From assembly GCF_014306625.1 (NCBI RefSeq), contig NZ_JACRYL010000003.1, positions 248,390 to 312,389 on the forward strand: DNA of 64,000 nucleotides, in the 5' to 3' direction. The position numbers and the translations under genes are program-made. The notes under the pieces are model-generated. The model was not told the origin of the DNA. It saw nothing but the letters and a program-made list of their open reading frames with translations, and ran no database searches. Of the stretch, positions 8,493 to 19,665 are shown in pieces; the stretch's first letter is position 1; every line of letters starts with the position of its first letter. The DNA is from Pedobacter fastidiosus (GTDB lineage: Bacteria; Bacteroidota; Bacteroidia; Sphingobacteriales; Sphingobacteriaceae).

Positions 8493-8586
8493 ACCACTGA
8501 GTACACAAAGAAATATTCACGGGAAAACACAGAGTTGTGTTTTTTAATCTCTTTTTCTCTGTGAAAAACTCAGTGCCCTCTGTGGT
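8493..8586. repeat. Palindromic repeat of the ACCACTGAG...CTCTGTGGT family
   Basis: Outer arms ACCACTGAG and ACTCAGTGCCCTCTGTGGT and inner arms CACAGAG / CTCTGTG form a compound hairpin filling the gap between kdpD and the histidine kinase. No T-run follows, so it is unlikely to terminate the operon. Confidence 0.7.
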
Positions 8587-8606
8587 AAAAACAAAACAAC
8601 AACACC

Positions 8607-10355
8607 ATGAAAATTAAAACCAAACTCCGCCTCGGATTCGGGTTTCTCTTTATAATCGTTTTATCCTTCGGATTGATCGCCTTATTTTATCTAAATGAGC
8701 TTTCTGATAAATCTAAAGTGATTTTAAAAGACAACTACAAATCACTAAAATACGTTTCATCTATGCGCAACGTACTTGATGAAAACAGATTTCCGCTTTC
8801 TGTTCTAAGTAAAAATGCTTTTGAAATTAATCTTAAAAACGAAGGGAACAACATTACCGAACCTGGCGAGAAAGTAGCTTTTTTAAAATTAAGCGAGCTT
8901 TATAAAGCATTTCTAAGTTCTAAATCTGCTCAAGAAAATGAAAATACCGTGAAAGCGTTAAGAGCAGAGTTGCAAAACATCGAAAACCTTAACATGACGG
9001 CCATTTATCATAAAAATGAACTGGCAAACGAAGCATCTGGTAGAGCGAATTTATACATTATGATTGCTGCAACGCTGAGTTTTTTAATCCTCTTTACTTT
9101 TATCGTAAACTTCCCGGGCTTTGTTGCTAACCCATTGGCAGAGTTTAGTTCGGCAATTAGGCAGATTAGTCGTAAAAACTACAAGCAAAGATTGCGTTTT
9201 GAAAACGATGATGAATTTACCGAACTCGCTGATGCATTTAACGGAATGGTTGTTAAGCTAAATGAATGGGAAAACAGTAATCTCTCCAAAATTAAATCAG
9301 AAAAATCGAGAATTGAAGCCATAATTGCCCAAATGCAGGATGCCATTATCGGTTTAAATGAGCAGGGGGAAGTACTCTTTTTAAATCATTTGGCAGCAAA
9401 GCTGATTAGCTTGGATGAAGATAAAATTATCGGTCAGAATGTAAGCGAGCTGATTAAAAAGAATGAGTTATTAAAACGAATCATCAAACCCGAAACGGAT
9501 GATAAAACTCTTAAAATTTACGCTGATGATAAAGAGTCTTACTTCCTCTTAGAAAGTAGAGAAATCGTTATTCCAAATTATGAAGAACAAGAAGAAAAGA
9601 CATTAATTGAATCTTCAAAATCTGCAGGAAGTGTTTATGTATTGAAAAACATCACTCAGTTTAAAGAATTAGATGAAGCCAAAACAAATTTCATTGCCAC
9701 GGTTTCTCACGAATTAAAGACACCTCTTTCATCGATAAAAATGAGTTTGAAGCTTTTAAACGACGAACGAGTTGGTGCAATGAATGAGGAACAAAGTCAG
9801 TTGGTAAACCACATTAAGGAAGATAGCGACCGGCTTTTAAAAATAACCAGCGAACTTTTAGACCTTTCGCAAGCCGAAACAGGTAACTTGAAACTGACAT
9901 TTGCCATAACAAAACCATTGGAAATTGTTCAATATGCGGTGGATGCGGTTAAATTCCAGGCAGAACAGAAATCAATAAATTTGGAGCTTAATTGTGATGA
10001 ACACTTACCTGATGTAAATGCAGATATTCAAAAAACGGCTTGGGTTTTGGTTAACTTTTTGTCAAATGCTTTGCGCTACAGTTCAGAAAAATCAAAGGTT
10101 ATTATTGATGTTTTCCAAAAAGACAAATTCATCCAGTTTTCAGTTCAAGATTATGGAAAGGGAATTGATGAAAAATATCAAAAACGTTTGTTCGATCGGT
10201 ATTTTCAAGTACCTACCGATGGGCAAAATAAATCTGGATCAGGCTTGGGTTTAGCCATATCAAAAGATTTTATCGAAGCGGAACAGGGAAAAATTTGGGT
10301 GGTTAGCGCCATTGGAGAAGGAAGTAAATTTTGCTTTACCTTACCTGTAGCATAA
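8607..10355 (+). CDS. Membrane histidine kinase of the kdp locus (HAMP-PAS-HisKA-HATPase)
   Basis: 582 aa. Membrane spans at about residues 12-30 and 149-170 enclose a small periplasmic domain. A HAMP region (171-225), a PAS-like segment (230-350), the H-box VSHELKTPLSS with phospho-accepting His 368, N-box NFLSNALRYS near 485, G1 DYGKGID and G2 GSGLGLAIS follow. It is a complete sensor kinase placed right after the kinase-less KdpD, suggesting that the two act as a split KdpD. No response regulator follows; the next gene is on the other strand. The partner regulator must be encoded elsewhere. Confidence 0.9.
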   Translation: MKIKTKLRLGFGFLFIIVLSFGLIALFYLNELSDKSKVILKDNYKSLKYVSSMRNVLDENRFPLSVLSKNAFEINLKNEGNNITEPGEKVAFLKLSELYKAFLSSKSAQENENTVKALRAELQNIENLNMTAIYHKNELANEASGRANLYIMIAATLSFLILFTFIVNFPGFVANPLAEFSSAIRQISRKNYKQRLRFENDDEFTELADAFNGMVVKLNEWENSNLSKIKSEKSRIEAIIAQMQDAIIGLNEQGEVLFLNHLAAKLISLDEDKIIGQNVSELIKKNELLKRIIKPETDDKTLKIYADDKESYFLLESREIVIPNYEEQEEKTLIESSKSAGSVYVLKNITQFKELDEAKTNFIATVSHELKTPLSSIKMSLKLLNDERVGAMNEEQSQLVNHIKEDSDRLLKITSELLDLSQAETGNLKLTFAITKPLEIVQYAVDAVKFQAEQKSINLELNCDEHLPDVNADIQKTAWVLVNFLSNALRYSSEKSKVIIDVFQKDKFIQFSVQDYGKGIDEKYQKRLFDRYFQVPTDGQNKSGSGLGLAISKDFIEAEQGKIWVVSAIGEGSKFCFTLPVA

Positions 10356-10570
10356 TATTTTCAGATAGATTAATAACCTAGTTTTAACGAGATGCTACAA
10401 AAAGACAAATATAAATCTGCGAGAATCACCTTAATTTGCGGGAGATTTAAAGAGTAGTAAGCTTCCCGCCTACGCGTGAAAGATGACATATAGTAAAGCA
10501 CTTTATTGTTCGATATGTTCCGAAGGGCATGTTGAACTTGGGGAAAAAAAGGTTTTGCAAATCTTCACTT

Positions 10571-11047
10571 TTAAACAATATAAGGTTCCATTTCCTTATC
10601 TATGCTTTTACGTAATTCCATTAACTTGATGGCATAACCATGCATGGCAATTTCTTTTTCATTTTTAGGCTTAAAAGCTGGAATTGGTTTCGGCTGTCCA
10701 TCATCATCCACCGCGACAAAAACAATAATGCAATGGGTATTTTTCACAAAATCTGCCTGTCCTACTGGTTTAGAAAAAGCATCAACAGCAATATGCATAC
10801 TGGTTTTTCCTGTATAAATAATTCGGGCTTCCATTTTTACCAAATGCCCAATATGAACAGGATGAAAAAATCGAATTCCACCAACATAAACGGTAACACA
10901 GTAAGACTGACTCCATTGTAGCGCACAAGCAAATGCCGCTTGGTCAATCCATTTCATCATCATTCCTCCATGAACTTTACCGCCATAATTAACATCAGCG
11001 GGCTCGCTTAAAAATTGAAGTTCGATGTGGTTTTTAGTTCTTGCCAT
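10571..11047 (-). CDS. Acyl-CoA thioesterase of the hotdog fold
   Basis: 158 aa, typical of single-hotdog acyl-CoA thioesterases (YciA/BACH-like). The block NYGGKVHGGMMMKWIDQAAF carries the conserved G-HGG-D core of the hotdog helix, followed by strands CVTVYVGGIRFFHPVHIGHLV. Such enzymes hydrolyse acyl-CoA to free acid and CoA in the cytoplasm. It stands alone between the kdp operon (opposite strand) and the GH97 gene. The 215 bp on its 3' side hold no feature I can identify. Confidence 0.88.
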   Translation of the reverse strand: MARTKNHIELQFLSEPADVNYGGKVHGGMMMKWIDQAAFACALQWSQSYCVTVYVGGIRFFHPVHIGHLVKMEARIIYTGKTSMHIAVDAFSKPVGQADFVKNTHCIIVFVAVDDDGQPKPIPAFKPKNEKEIAMHGYAIKLMELRKSIDKEMEPYIV

Positions 11048-11154
11048 GATTGCTGGTATATTTCTTCTTCTGCAGATAAAGAGGATTTACGCAGATTTTA
11101 TTGATAGCAATATGCAAAAATTATAGTTTCTGCGGAAATCATTTTTAAAAAGTT

Positions 11155-11235
11155 CGTCATTGCGAGGCACGAAGCAATCCTAATGCAAAAGCTATAACCT
11201 ATAGTTGTACGATTGCTTCGTGCCTCGCAATGACG
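11155..11235. repeat. Palindromic repeat, GCGAGGCACGAAGCAATC family, full copy
   Basis: Left arm CGTCATTGCGAGGCACGAAG plus CAATC, right arm GATTGCTTCGTGCCTCGCAA plus TGACG; arms of about 25 bp match perfectly around a loop of about 31 nt. Lies between the thioesterase and GH97 genes. Confidence 0.9.
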
Positions 11236-11309
11236 GGCCTCTTTTATAGAGCAATATAGTCGCAACAAAAAGCTGCGACTATATAATTTTAAGATTAAAA
11301 CACATTCGT

Positions 11310-13469
<2,160 letters not shown>

Positions 13470-13519
13470 CTATTTTACTTTGCTATTGGATCAGGGTAAC
13501 GACCGATTGTCAGTGTCTA

Positions 13520-14773
13520 TCAATCTAATAGTAAAGCATCATCCTCATCGTCTGTTAAACTAAGTTGAATGCTATCATTGCCTGCAATACCTTCAATCGA
13601 GCCTCGAATATGCGTTGCATTTAACAGCACTTTTTCCAACTGCTTCTCTCTTGCTTTCCATAAGCGTTCCATCGCATCACGTTCTCTTTGAATGGATAAT
13701 TTCATGCTCATAAATCCTTCACGGATGGCTTTCCATTGCTCAGAAAATTCCGATCCAGTTAAATAATCGTACAGCATATGCATTTTATCACCACGGTTTT
13801 CTTGGGATTTAACCGCACTGGCTAATCGTAAAATCCCATCACGTAAAACATAAGCCACTGCATTAACTTCTTCAAAAGAGCAAATCCAAACGCCATCTCG
13901 CTGACCGAAACTATCCATGCCTTTAGGGTAACATTGACTTACAATTACTGCAACATCAACGCCCATGCTGCGCATATCTTTTTTCAGTTTTTCAATCCAG
14001 TCGCCACCAAAATCTTTGGTACGTTTACTTTCATAAATAATTTTACCGCATTCCTGTCCAAATTGGTTTCTCACTACTTGCACACAATCTGCACCACGAA
14101 CGCCTTTGCCTACTTCTTCAATCAAATCGAAAGGAAAATTACTTCTTAGCAATTCTTCCAAAATTAATTCTTGCACCTCGCCTTGCAACTGCATACTTCC
14201 TTGTTCAGCTTTTCGCTTCATTTCTTCAGCAAGCTTTTTCTGGTCGTCGAGCTGTTTTTCAAGCTCCTTTAAGCGCAATTGATGCTCCGTATCTTTTATG
14301 CTGTTTTTTTCTGCTTCCTGTTTACGAATTTGCTCTACCAAATCATTACGTTGTTCTTGCATTTTACGTTGCATGGAAAGTTCCATTTCCTGCTCTTTTA
14401 ACAGCAAGCCTTCTTCTCGTTTCAAAAATTGAAGTTCCTTTTCACGAGCCAATCTTAATTTTTCGGCATTATCTTTCGCCGAGCCCTCAAGCATTTGAAG
14501 TTTGTTTTCGTAATCAGATGCAATGCTTTTACGCAGATTCTCTTCCAAATCTCCTTTAAGCTTATTTTTTTCCTCTACAAGTTTAGCATCGAACGCTTTC
14601 TGTTGCTGTTGTTTTTCACTTTCTAAAGCAACAAGCTTCCGTTGAAATTCCTCGTCCTTTTGCTTTGTAAAAGAAACCATTTTCTCACGCAACTCTTTCT
14701 TATAATCTTCGGCCATAGCTTCTTCCATCGGAAAAACATGAGCACAGCTTGGGCATTTTATTTCGGTAGGCAT
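13520..14773 (-). CDS. DUF2130 domain protein with zinc-ribbon-like start and coiled coil
   Basis: 417 aa. The N-terminus has a CPSC pair (KCPSCAHVF). Residues about 20-200 are a long charged coiled coil rich in Glu, Lys and Gln. The C-terminal part (GADCVQVVRNQFGQECGKIIYESKRTKDFGGDWIEKLKKD) is the DUF2130 domain. The residue pattern D...E-x-K resembles a restriction-endonuclease-like fold, but no activity is established to my knowledge. Neighbours do not indicate a role. Confidence 0.85.
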   Translation of the reverse strand: MPTEIKCPSCAHVFPMEEAMAEDYKKELREKMVSFTKQKDEEFQRKLVALESEKQQQQKAFDAKLVEEKNKLKGDLEENLRKSIASDYENKLQMLEGSAKDNAEKLRLAREKELQFLKREEGLLLKEQEMELSMQRKMQEQRNDLVEQIRKQEAEKNSIKDTEHQLRLKELEKQLDDQKKLAEEMKRKAEQGSMQLQGEVQELILEELLRSNFPFDLIEEVGKGVRGADCVQVVRNQFGQECGKIIYESKRTKDFGGDWIEKLKKDMRSMGVDVAVIVSQCYPKGMDSFGQRDGVWICSFEEVNAVAYVLRDGILRLASAVKSQENRGDKMHMLYDYLTGSEFSEQWKAIREGFMSMKLSIQRERDAMERLWKAREKQLEKVLLNATHIRGSIEGIAGNDSIQLSLTDDEDDALLLD

Positions 14774-14863
14774 AAATAATTTTTTACTTCAGAAAAAACC
14801 GAAGCATTACAAAGATATTAAAGCTTTTTATGAATGTACAAACGAGTTTTGCACCATTTAAAT

Positions 14864-15244
14864 TTACAATACTTTCGACCTTATTTCGTGGCCAACAGTT
14901 AAAATTTTACTCACAGGGCATTTTGAAGCTATTTGTTCCAATCTTGTTTTTTGCTCCTCTGTTAAAGTGCCTGTGCAGGTAATTTCTTCTAAAAATATCG
15001 TCTCGCCGTTTTCAATACCTATGTTTACTTCAACCTCAATTTTATCAACATCCCATTCTTTTCGATCTAAATACATCCGCAATGTTATGGCTACACACGA
15101 TGCCAATGAGGCCATTAATAACCCTTTAGGCGCAAAACCCTTATCTGTTCCGCCCAATTCAAAGGGCTCATCAACCACTATTTCGTGCGAACCATTTGTT
15201 ACCGAACACGCGTAGTGTTCTTTATTTATTGTTGCTTTTACCAT
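14864..15244 (-). CDS. OsmC family peroxide-reductase-like protein
   Basis: 126 aa, a short OsmC/Ohr-type fold. The two family cysteines are present in SLASCVAITLRMYL and ASKCPVSKIL, and the segment GGTDKGFAPKGLLMASLASC is typical. OsmC proteins reduce organic or fatty-acid hydroperoxides in the cytoplasm. It is monocistronic on the minus strand. Confidence 0.88.
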   Translation of the reverse strand: MVKATINKEHYACSVTNGSHEIVVDEPFELGGTDKGFAPKGLLMASLASCVAITLRMYLDRKEWDVDKIEVEVNIGIENGETIFLEEITCTGTLTEEQKTRLEQIASKCPVSKILTVGHEIRSKVL

Positions 15245-15736
15245 ATTAATTCTAAAATATTAAACATACCAAATATTCTATTCAAACCTTAATTTATCAT
15301 TGTATTACACTATTTTTTGTAAAACAAAGTCAGCATTCTATGGCTAGTAAAGCCCCGCCATTCGCTAAAGCCCTCATAAAAAATTCGGGGCTATCGCTTC
15401 TGTCAGGTTTAGGATAGCAAGGCAAACCGAAGTAAAATAAACCCGGCAGTAGCGAGCACGAAACCCGATTTAAGCATCTGTCTTTATTTTTTTTAGGTAT
15501 GCTTGCTTGTTTAACAGGTTTTTTCGGGTAAGTAAAGCAAATGACGGGACTATCGAAACCGATGAAAACCAGAGCCTGCTTTTCAAATTTAAGCAATGAC
15601 GGATTTATTAAATCTCTCGGTTGCATCATATCAAGGAATGTTTGGGAGCAACCAAAACACTTCTGTAACTACTTTCCAAAAGCAAAAAAATCAAACTTTA
15701 TTAACTTGGAATTGTTCCTTTTAAAAGCTCATTATT
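15245..15736. other. Intergenic stretch with decayed dispersed repeat
   Basis: About 490 bp with no convincing gene. The part 15425-15597 is a member of a dispersed repeat: it begins AACCGAAGTAAAATAAACCC and ends CAGAGCCTGCTTTTCAAA. The same two ends recur at 32018-32128, and a degraded tail at about 41187-41228. Internal palindromic patches (ACCCGATT, CGGGACTATCG) are present. A 99-codon frame on the minus strand at 15330-15629 is only a by-product of the repeat. Confidence 0.6.
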
Positions 15737-16102
15737 ATGAAATACAGAAAGTTAATCGGAAAATATTTGGCTAAGGAATCACATAGCGACGCTAAAATAG
15801 CCATCGCATTGGTTGCAGGCTTGGCCGCTGGAGCAATAATAAGTGTATTATTTGCACCGGATAGTGGAGAAGGAACTCGAGGAAAAATTGCCAATGGCGC
15901 AAAAAATCTTCGCTATGGATTTCAGGATAAATACAATATTTTGAAAGAAAAGGTTTTTGGAGTAGAAGCCATTGAAGAAGATATTGTGGAACATGAAGTG
16001 CCACATTTTAAACATACGGTTGCAAAAAAACGTAAATCTGATGTGAAGGATATTTTGGAAGAAGCACATCAAAATGGTCAGGTACAAGAAGGCCAAGGCT
16101 AA
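15737..16102 (+). CDS. YtxH-domain protein
   Basis: 121 aa. Residues 20-42 form the hydrophobic glycine-rich segment IAIALVAGLAAGAIISVLFAP followed by DSGEGTRGKI, the signature of YtxH/gas-vesicle-like small proteins, then a charged amphipathic tail. YtxH proteins are membrane-associated and often stress-induced; no exact function is known. A hairpin follows the gene. Confidence 0.85.
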   Translation: MKYRKLIGKYLAKESHSDAKIAIALVAGLAAGAIISVLFAPDSGEGTRGKIANGAKNLRYGFQDKYNILKEKVFGVEAIEEDIVEHEVPHFKHTVAKKRKSDVKDILEEAHQNGQVQEGQG

Positions 16103-16132
16103 TATTGGCTTTTAGGTTAAATTATAAACTAA

Positions 16133-16160
16133 TGACTCGCCTGTTTTATACAGCGAGTCG
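16133..16160 (+). terminator. Hairpin downstream of the YtxH gene
   Basis: TGACTCGC (16133-16140) pairs with GCGAGTCG-like sequence (16152-16159) around an 11-nt loop. The T-content behind it is weak, so it may be only a partial terminator. Confidence 0.4.
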
Positions 16161-16223
16161 TTAATTGTTATATTTTTGGAGTGATTATATATTAACATCC
16201 AAATTTATACCGTTAACCTGCTC

Positions 16224-16970
16224 ATGTTTTTTATCCTCTCTAAGATTTTACTCTTTTTAATTAAACCATTATTTTGGATTACTATTCTTTTGATTGTTGC
16301 AATCTGCACAAAAAAGCAACCGAGAAGAAGGAGATTTTTTATAGCAACCATAATTGTATTCTTATTTTTCTCTAATGGTTTTATCGTCGGGAAGATAGCT
16401 AACTGGTATGAAGCAGATTATCCTGTTAAACAGAAATACGATGTTGGAATTGTTCTAGGTGGCTTCTCTGGAATTAATGAACGCACACATCAAATCGCAT
16501 TTAATTGGGCAAGTGATCGGTTATTTCAAGCATTATCACTTTACAAAAAAGGAGAAATAAACAAAATTTTATTGAGTGGTGGAAATGCGAATTTGGTGAA
16601 CAATAAAATTAAAGAGGCCGATCTAGTTGTTGATTATCTCAAACTGATTGGAATTCCAGATTCTGCAATTCTTTTCGAAAACCAAAGCAGAAATACTGTT
16701 GAAAATGCTAGAAACTGCATTGCGCTGATCAAAAAATATAAACCCGATGCCAAGATTTTAGTGATTACCAGCGCTTGGCACATCCCAAGAGCTAAAACAA
16801 TCTTCGAGAAACAAACCACAAATAAAATAGATTATTACCCAACAAATTTTATTGGTAAATCCTCTTTTAATTTTGGGGATTTTATAATTCCTGATTTGGG
16901 TTCATTTGGAACTTGGGAACTTCTTTTTAAGGAATGGATTGGCTTGGCAGTGGATCGGATAAGAAGTTAA
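16224..16970 (+). CDS. YdcF/SanA-type DUF218 membrane protein
   Basis: 248 aa. Two hydrophobic spans lie in the first 60 residues, then the DUF218 domain: DVGIVLGGFSGINER, KILLSGGNANL, LFENQSRNTVENARN and ILVITSAWHIPRAKTIF. This arrangement matches ElyC/YdcF-like proteins, which are linked to cell-envelope maintenance in other bacteria. The catalytic chemistry is not established. It is convergent with obg. Confidence 0.88.
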   Translation: MFFILSKILLFLIKPLFWITILLIVAICTKKQPRRRRFFIATIIVFLFFSNGFIVGKIANWYEADYPVKQKYDVGIVLGGFSGINERTHQIAFNWASDRLFQALSLYKKGEINKILLSGGNANLVNNKIKEADLVVDYLKLIGIPDSAILFENQSRNTVENARNCIALIKKYKPDAKILVITSAWHIPRAKTIFEKQTTNKIDYYPTNFIGKSSFNFGDFIIPDLGSFGTWELLFKEWIGLAVDRIRS

Positions 16971-17102
16971 GGTCGTTTCATTAGTTCAGTAGTCATTAGT
17001 TCGAAAATAAAAACCCAGCCTAACAGTGCTACAAATAATGATTAAATCAAGGCAATTTATAACGTACTAATTAAACGATTGAACCAATGACAATTGAACC
17101 AA

Positions 17103-18098
17103 TTAGCCTTCAATCGCTTTCCAAAGCATATCTTTAAGTTCTACCAAACCTTTTTCTGCAACAGATGAAATAAATATAGAAGGGATTTTCGGCAAATCTT
17201 GCTTCATTTCCTCCATTAATTCTTCATCCAACATATCAGATTTTGTAATGGCCAAAACATGCGGTTTCTGCATTAATTCTGGATTGTATGTTTCTAATTC
17301 TCTTTTAAGAATTTCATATTCTTCTCTAATCGTTCTACTTGTATCGGCCGGAACCATAAAAAGCAATACCGAGTTACGCTCTATATGGCGTAAGAAACGA
17401 TAACCTAAACCTTTTCCTTTTGATGCGCCTTCAATAATTCCAGGAATATCAGCCATTACGAAAGATTTATTATTTCGATAGCTAACAATACCCAAATTGG
17501 GAACAATTGTTGTAAAAGGATAATCGGCAATTTCTGGTTTAGCAGCAGAAACAACAGATAGCAAGGTAGATTTCCCTGCGTTTGGAAAACCAACTAAACC
17601 AACATCAGCCAAAACTTTTAGTTCAAGAATATTCCATATTTCTTGGCCTTGTTCTCCAGGTTGCGCAAAACGAGGCGTTTGTTGAACCGAGTTTTTAAAA
17701 TGGGCGTTACCCAAACCACCGCGACCACCAGGCGTTAAAATTTTGGTTTCGCCATCTTTGGTAATTTCGAAAAGAATTTCTCCTGTTTCAGCATCTTTAG
17801 CAATGGTTCCCAATGGAACTTCTAAAATCTCATCTTTACCCTGCTTGCCAAATTTATGAGAGCTTCCACCTGCCAAACCATCTTCAGCGATAATATGCTT
17901 GCGGTATTTTAGGTGTAATAATGTCCAGATCTGAGTATTTCCTTTAACAATAATGTGGCCTCCACGACCGCCATCACCACCATCAGGACCGCCCATTGAT
18001 GTTAAAATATCGCGGTGTAAATGTGCAGAACCTGCCCCGCCCTTACCAGAACGACAACAAATTTTTACATAATCTACGAAATTCGAACCCTGTGACAT
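17103..18098 (-). CDS. obg: GTPase Obg (ribosome assembly and stress control)
   Basis: 331 aa. The N-terminal glycine-rich Obg fold (residues 1-158) contains [18 protein letters not shown] and [14 protein letters not shown] segments. The G domain has G1 [12 protein letters not shown]3 [10 protein letters not shown] and G4 TKSD. It lacks the variable C-terminal extension of some Obg proteins. Obg acts in late 50S ribosome assembly and stringent control. It lies downstream of adk on the same strand, with a hairpin between them. Confidence 0.96.
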   Translation of the reverse strand: MSQGSNFVDYVKICCRSGKGGAGSAHLHRDILTSMGGPDGGDGGRGGHIIVKGNTQIWTLLHLKYRKHIIAEDGLAGGSSHKFGKQGKDEILEVPLGTIAKDAETGEILFEITKDGETKILTPGGRGGLGNAHFKNSVQQTPRFAQPGEQGQEIWNILELKVLADVGLVGFPNAGKSTLLSVVSAAKPEIADYPFTTIVPNLGIVSYRNNKSFVMADIPGIIEGASKGKGLGYRFLRHIERNSVLLFMVPADTSRTIREEYEILKRELETYNPELMQKPHVLAITKSDMLDEELMEEMKQDLPKIPSIFISSVAEKGLVELKDMLWKAIEG

Positions 18099-18123
18099 AT
18101 TAATTTACGATTTTAGATTTACG

Positions 18124-18141
18124 TCCCGATAGCTATCGGGA
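18124..18141. repeat. 18-bp perfect palindrome with flanking direct repeats
   Basis: TCCCGATAGCTATCGGGA is a perfect palindrome. It is flanked on both sides by copies of TAGATTTACG / TTACGATTTTAG, as if the palindrome had been placed inside a short repeat. No gene function is evident. Confidence 0.6.
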
Positions 18142-18182
18142 TTAGATTTACGATTTTAGAATGTAAAAATCGCTAAAAACTA

Positions 18183-18222
18183 AACATCCGCAAAAAACAA
18201 CGGTTGCTTTTTTGCGGATGTT
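18183..18222 (-). terminator. Terminator of adk
   Basis: A perfect inverted repeat AACATCCGCAAAAAA / TTTTTTGCGGATGTT with a 10-nt loop stands 22 bp beyond the adk stop codon. On the minus strand it reads as a GC-containing stem closed by an A/T block, typical of a rho-independent terminator; because it is symmetric it could act in both directions. Confidence 0.75.
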
Positions 18223-18243
18223 CTAATTTAAAAATTATATTAT

Positions 18244-18813
18244 TTAGTATTGATCAATAACAGCGCAAAGATCATTATATACTGTACTTATTTCGCCAAT
18301 TCCATTTACTTTGTTCAATTTACCCTGTGCCTCGTAGTATGGCAGAACATGGATCGTTTTATCAAAATATTCTGAAATACGTTTTTTCAACTTTTCAGCA
18401 TCATCATCTGGTCTACCACTAACTTTATGGCGCTCAGCGATGCGTTTTGTTAACTCTTCCTGATCCACATCTAAAGCAATAACACCAGCAATTTTACTGC
18501 CTTTACGCTCTAAAAATAAATCAAGTTCTTCTGCTTGAGGAACTGTACGCGGAAAACCATCAAACACAAATCCTTTTGCTTCAGGGTTTTTATCTACCTC
18601 TTCTTCAAGCATGGCAATTGTAATTGCATCAGGCACTAATTCGCCTTCGGCTAACAATTGACTAACTTTTTTTCCTAATTCGGTTTCGCCCTTTACGTGT
18701 GCTCTAAAAAGATCGCCTGTTGAAACGTGTACCAACTGATATTTTGCAATCAGCTTTTCAGATTGGGTGCCTTTACCCGCCCCTGGAGGGCCAAAGAGAA
18801 CTAAATTAAGCAT
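18244..18813 (-). CDS. adk: Adenylate kinase, short LID form
   Basis: 189 aa. P-loop GPPGAGKGTQ at residues 7-16, VSTGDLFRAH, and FDGFPRTVPQAEEL are the usual Adk signatures. The LID region (HKVSGRPDDDAEKLKKRI) is short and lacks the zinc-binding cysteines, as in other Bacteroidota and in short-type Adk. It interconverts ATP+AMP and 2 ADP. Confidence 0.96.
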   Translation of the reverse strand: MLNLVLFGPPGAGKGTQSEKLIAKYQLVHVSTGDLFRAHVKGETELGKKVSQLLAEGELVPDAITIAMLEEEVDKNPEAKGFVFDGFPRTVPQAEELDLFLERKGSKIAGVIALDVDQEELTKRIAERHKVSGRPDDDAEKLKKRISEYFDKTIHVLPYYEAQGKLNKVNGIGEISTVYNDLCAVIDQY

Positions 18814-18843
18814 TAACGTGGTTTAGGTTATCTTTAACAAAAC

Positions 18844-18878
18844 AAAAAAAGCCTTACCGCCATGGGGCGACAAGGCTT
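18844..18878 (-). terminator. Terminator of tRNA-Arg
   Basis: On the minus strand AAGCCTTGTCGCC / GGCGGTAAGGCTT forms a strong stem followed by a run of T. It starts 11 bp past the end of the tRNA and precedes adk. Confidence 0.85.
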
Positions 18879-18889
18879 CATCCAAATAG

Positions 18890-18963
18890 TGCACTTGTAG
18901 GGATTCGAACCCCAAACCTTCTCATCCGTAGTGAGATGCTCTATCCAATTGAGCTACAAATGC
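18890..18963 (-). tRNA. tRNA-Arg (anticodon ACG)
   Basis: On the minus strand a full cloverleaf can be drawn: acceptor GCATTTG with CAAGTGC, D arm GCTC...GAGC, anticodon stem TCTCA / TGAGA with loop CTACGGA (anticodon ACG, reading CGN arginine codons), and T arm GGGGTTCGAATCCC. No CCA is encoded, as is common in Bacteroidota. Confidence 0.95.
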
Positions 18964-19110
18964 AATTATGCTCAAAATATAAAAGAAGTATTGAATCCTC
19001 TATCTTTATTGCGTTTCCGTTTGTTAACGGACTGCAAAAGTAAGATTTGAGATTTAAATTAGCAATTATATTTGAAAAAAAATCTAAACCTTACTTCTAC
19101 AGGTGATGTG

Positions 19111-19575
19111 TTATGATTTTAACGCTTCGTTAATTGCTTTAAAATCAGGCAACTCACGGGCATCTTCTAAAACTTCAGCATAAATAATTTTGCCATCTTC
19201 ATCAATAACAAAGGCTCCTCTTTTAGAAACTCCCTTCAAACCGAACAAAAATTCATCGTAAAATGCCCCAAAAGCCTTAGAAACTTCTTTATTAAAATCA
19301 GATAATAAAGGGAACTGATATTTCTGCTCTTCTTTAAACTTGGCTAAAGAGAAAGGAGAATCTACAGAGACGCCTAATACTTGCGCATCAATCCCTTCAT
19401 AATAACTAAAATTATCTCTCATTGTACACAACTGCTCTGTACAAACTCCAGTAAATGCCATTGGGAAAAAGTGAATAATTACTTTTTTACCTTTAAAAGC
19501 AGCTAAGGAAACTTCTGTTAAATCAGAACTGTATAATTTAAAATCTGGGGCTTTATCGCCAACTTGTAATGACAT
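19111..19575 (-). CDS. Thiol peroxiredoxin (AhpE/BCP-like)
   Basis: 154 aa with the peroxiredoxin fold. The active-site pattern PxxxTxxC is seen as PMAFTGVC (peroxidatic Cys 45), and a second Cys lies at 50 (TEQLC). The family segments GDKAPDFKLYS, GVSVDSPFSLAKF and KRGAFVIDEDGKI are present. It reduces hydroperoxides in the cytoplasm. Whether Cys 50 acts as the resolving residue cannot be seen from sequence. Confidence 0.92.
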   Translation of the reverse strand: MSLQVGDKAPDFKLYSSDLTEVSLAAFKGKKVIIHFFPMAFTGVCTEQLCTMRDNFSYYEGIDAQVLGVSVDSPFSLAKFKEEQKYQFPLLSDFNKEVSKAFGAFYDEFLFGLKGVSKRGAFVIDEDGKIIYAEVLEDARELPDFKAINEALKS

Positions 19576-19665
19576 ACTTTATGGTTAAATGTTTAATTTT
19601 TGTTCATCAGTTCAATTGTTCATTCCTCATTAGTACACTCGCACAATGACCTAATGACAAATGAA

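Noticed and set aside
15330..15629. 99-codon minus-strand frame
   Set aside because: It covers the dispersed repeat and has no signal, domain or start context.
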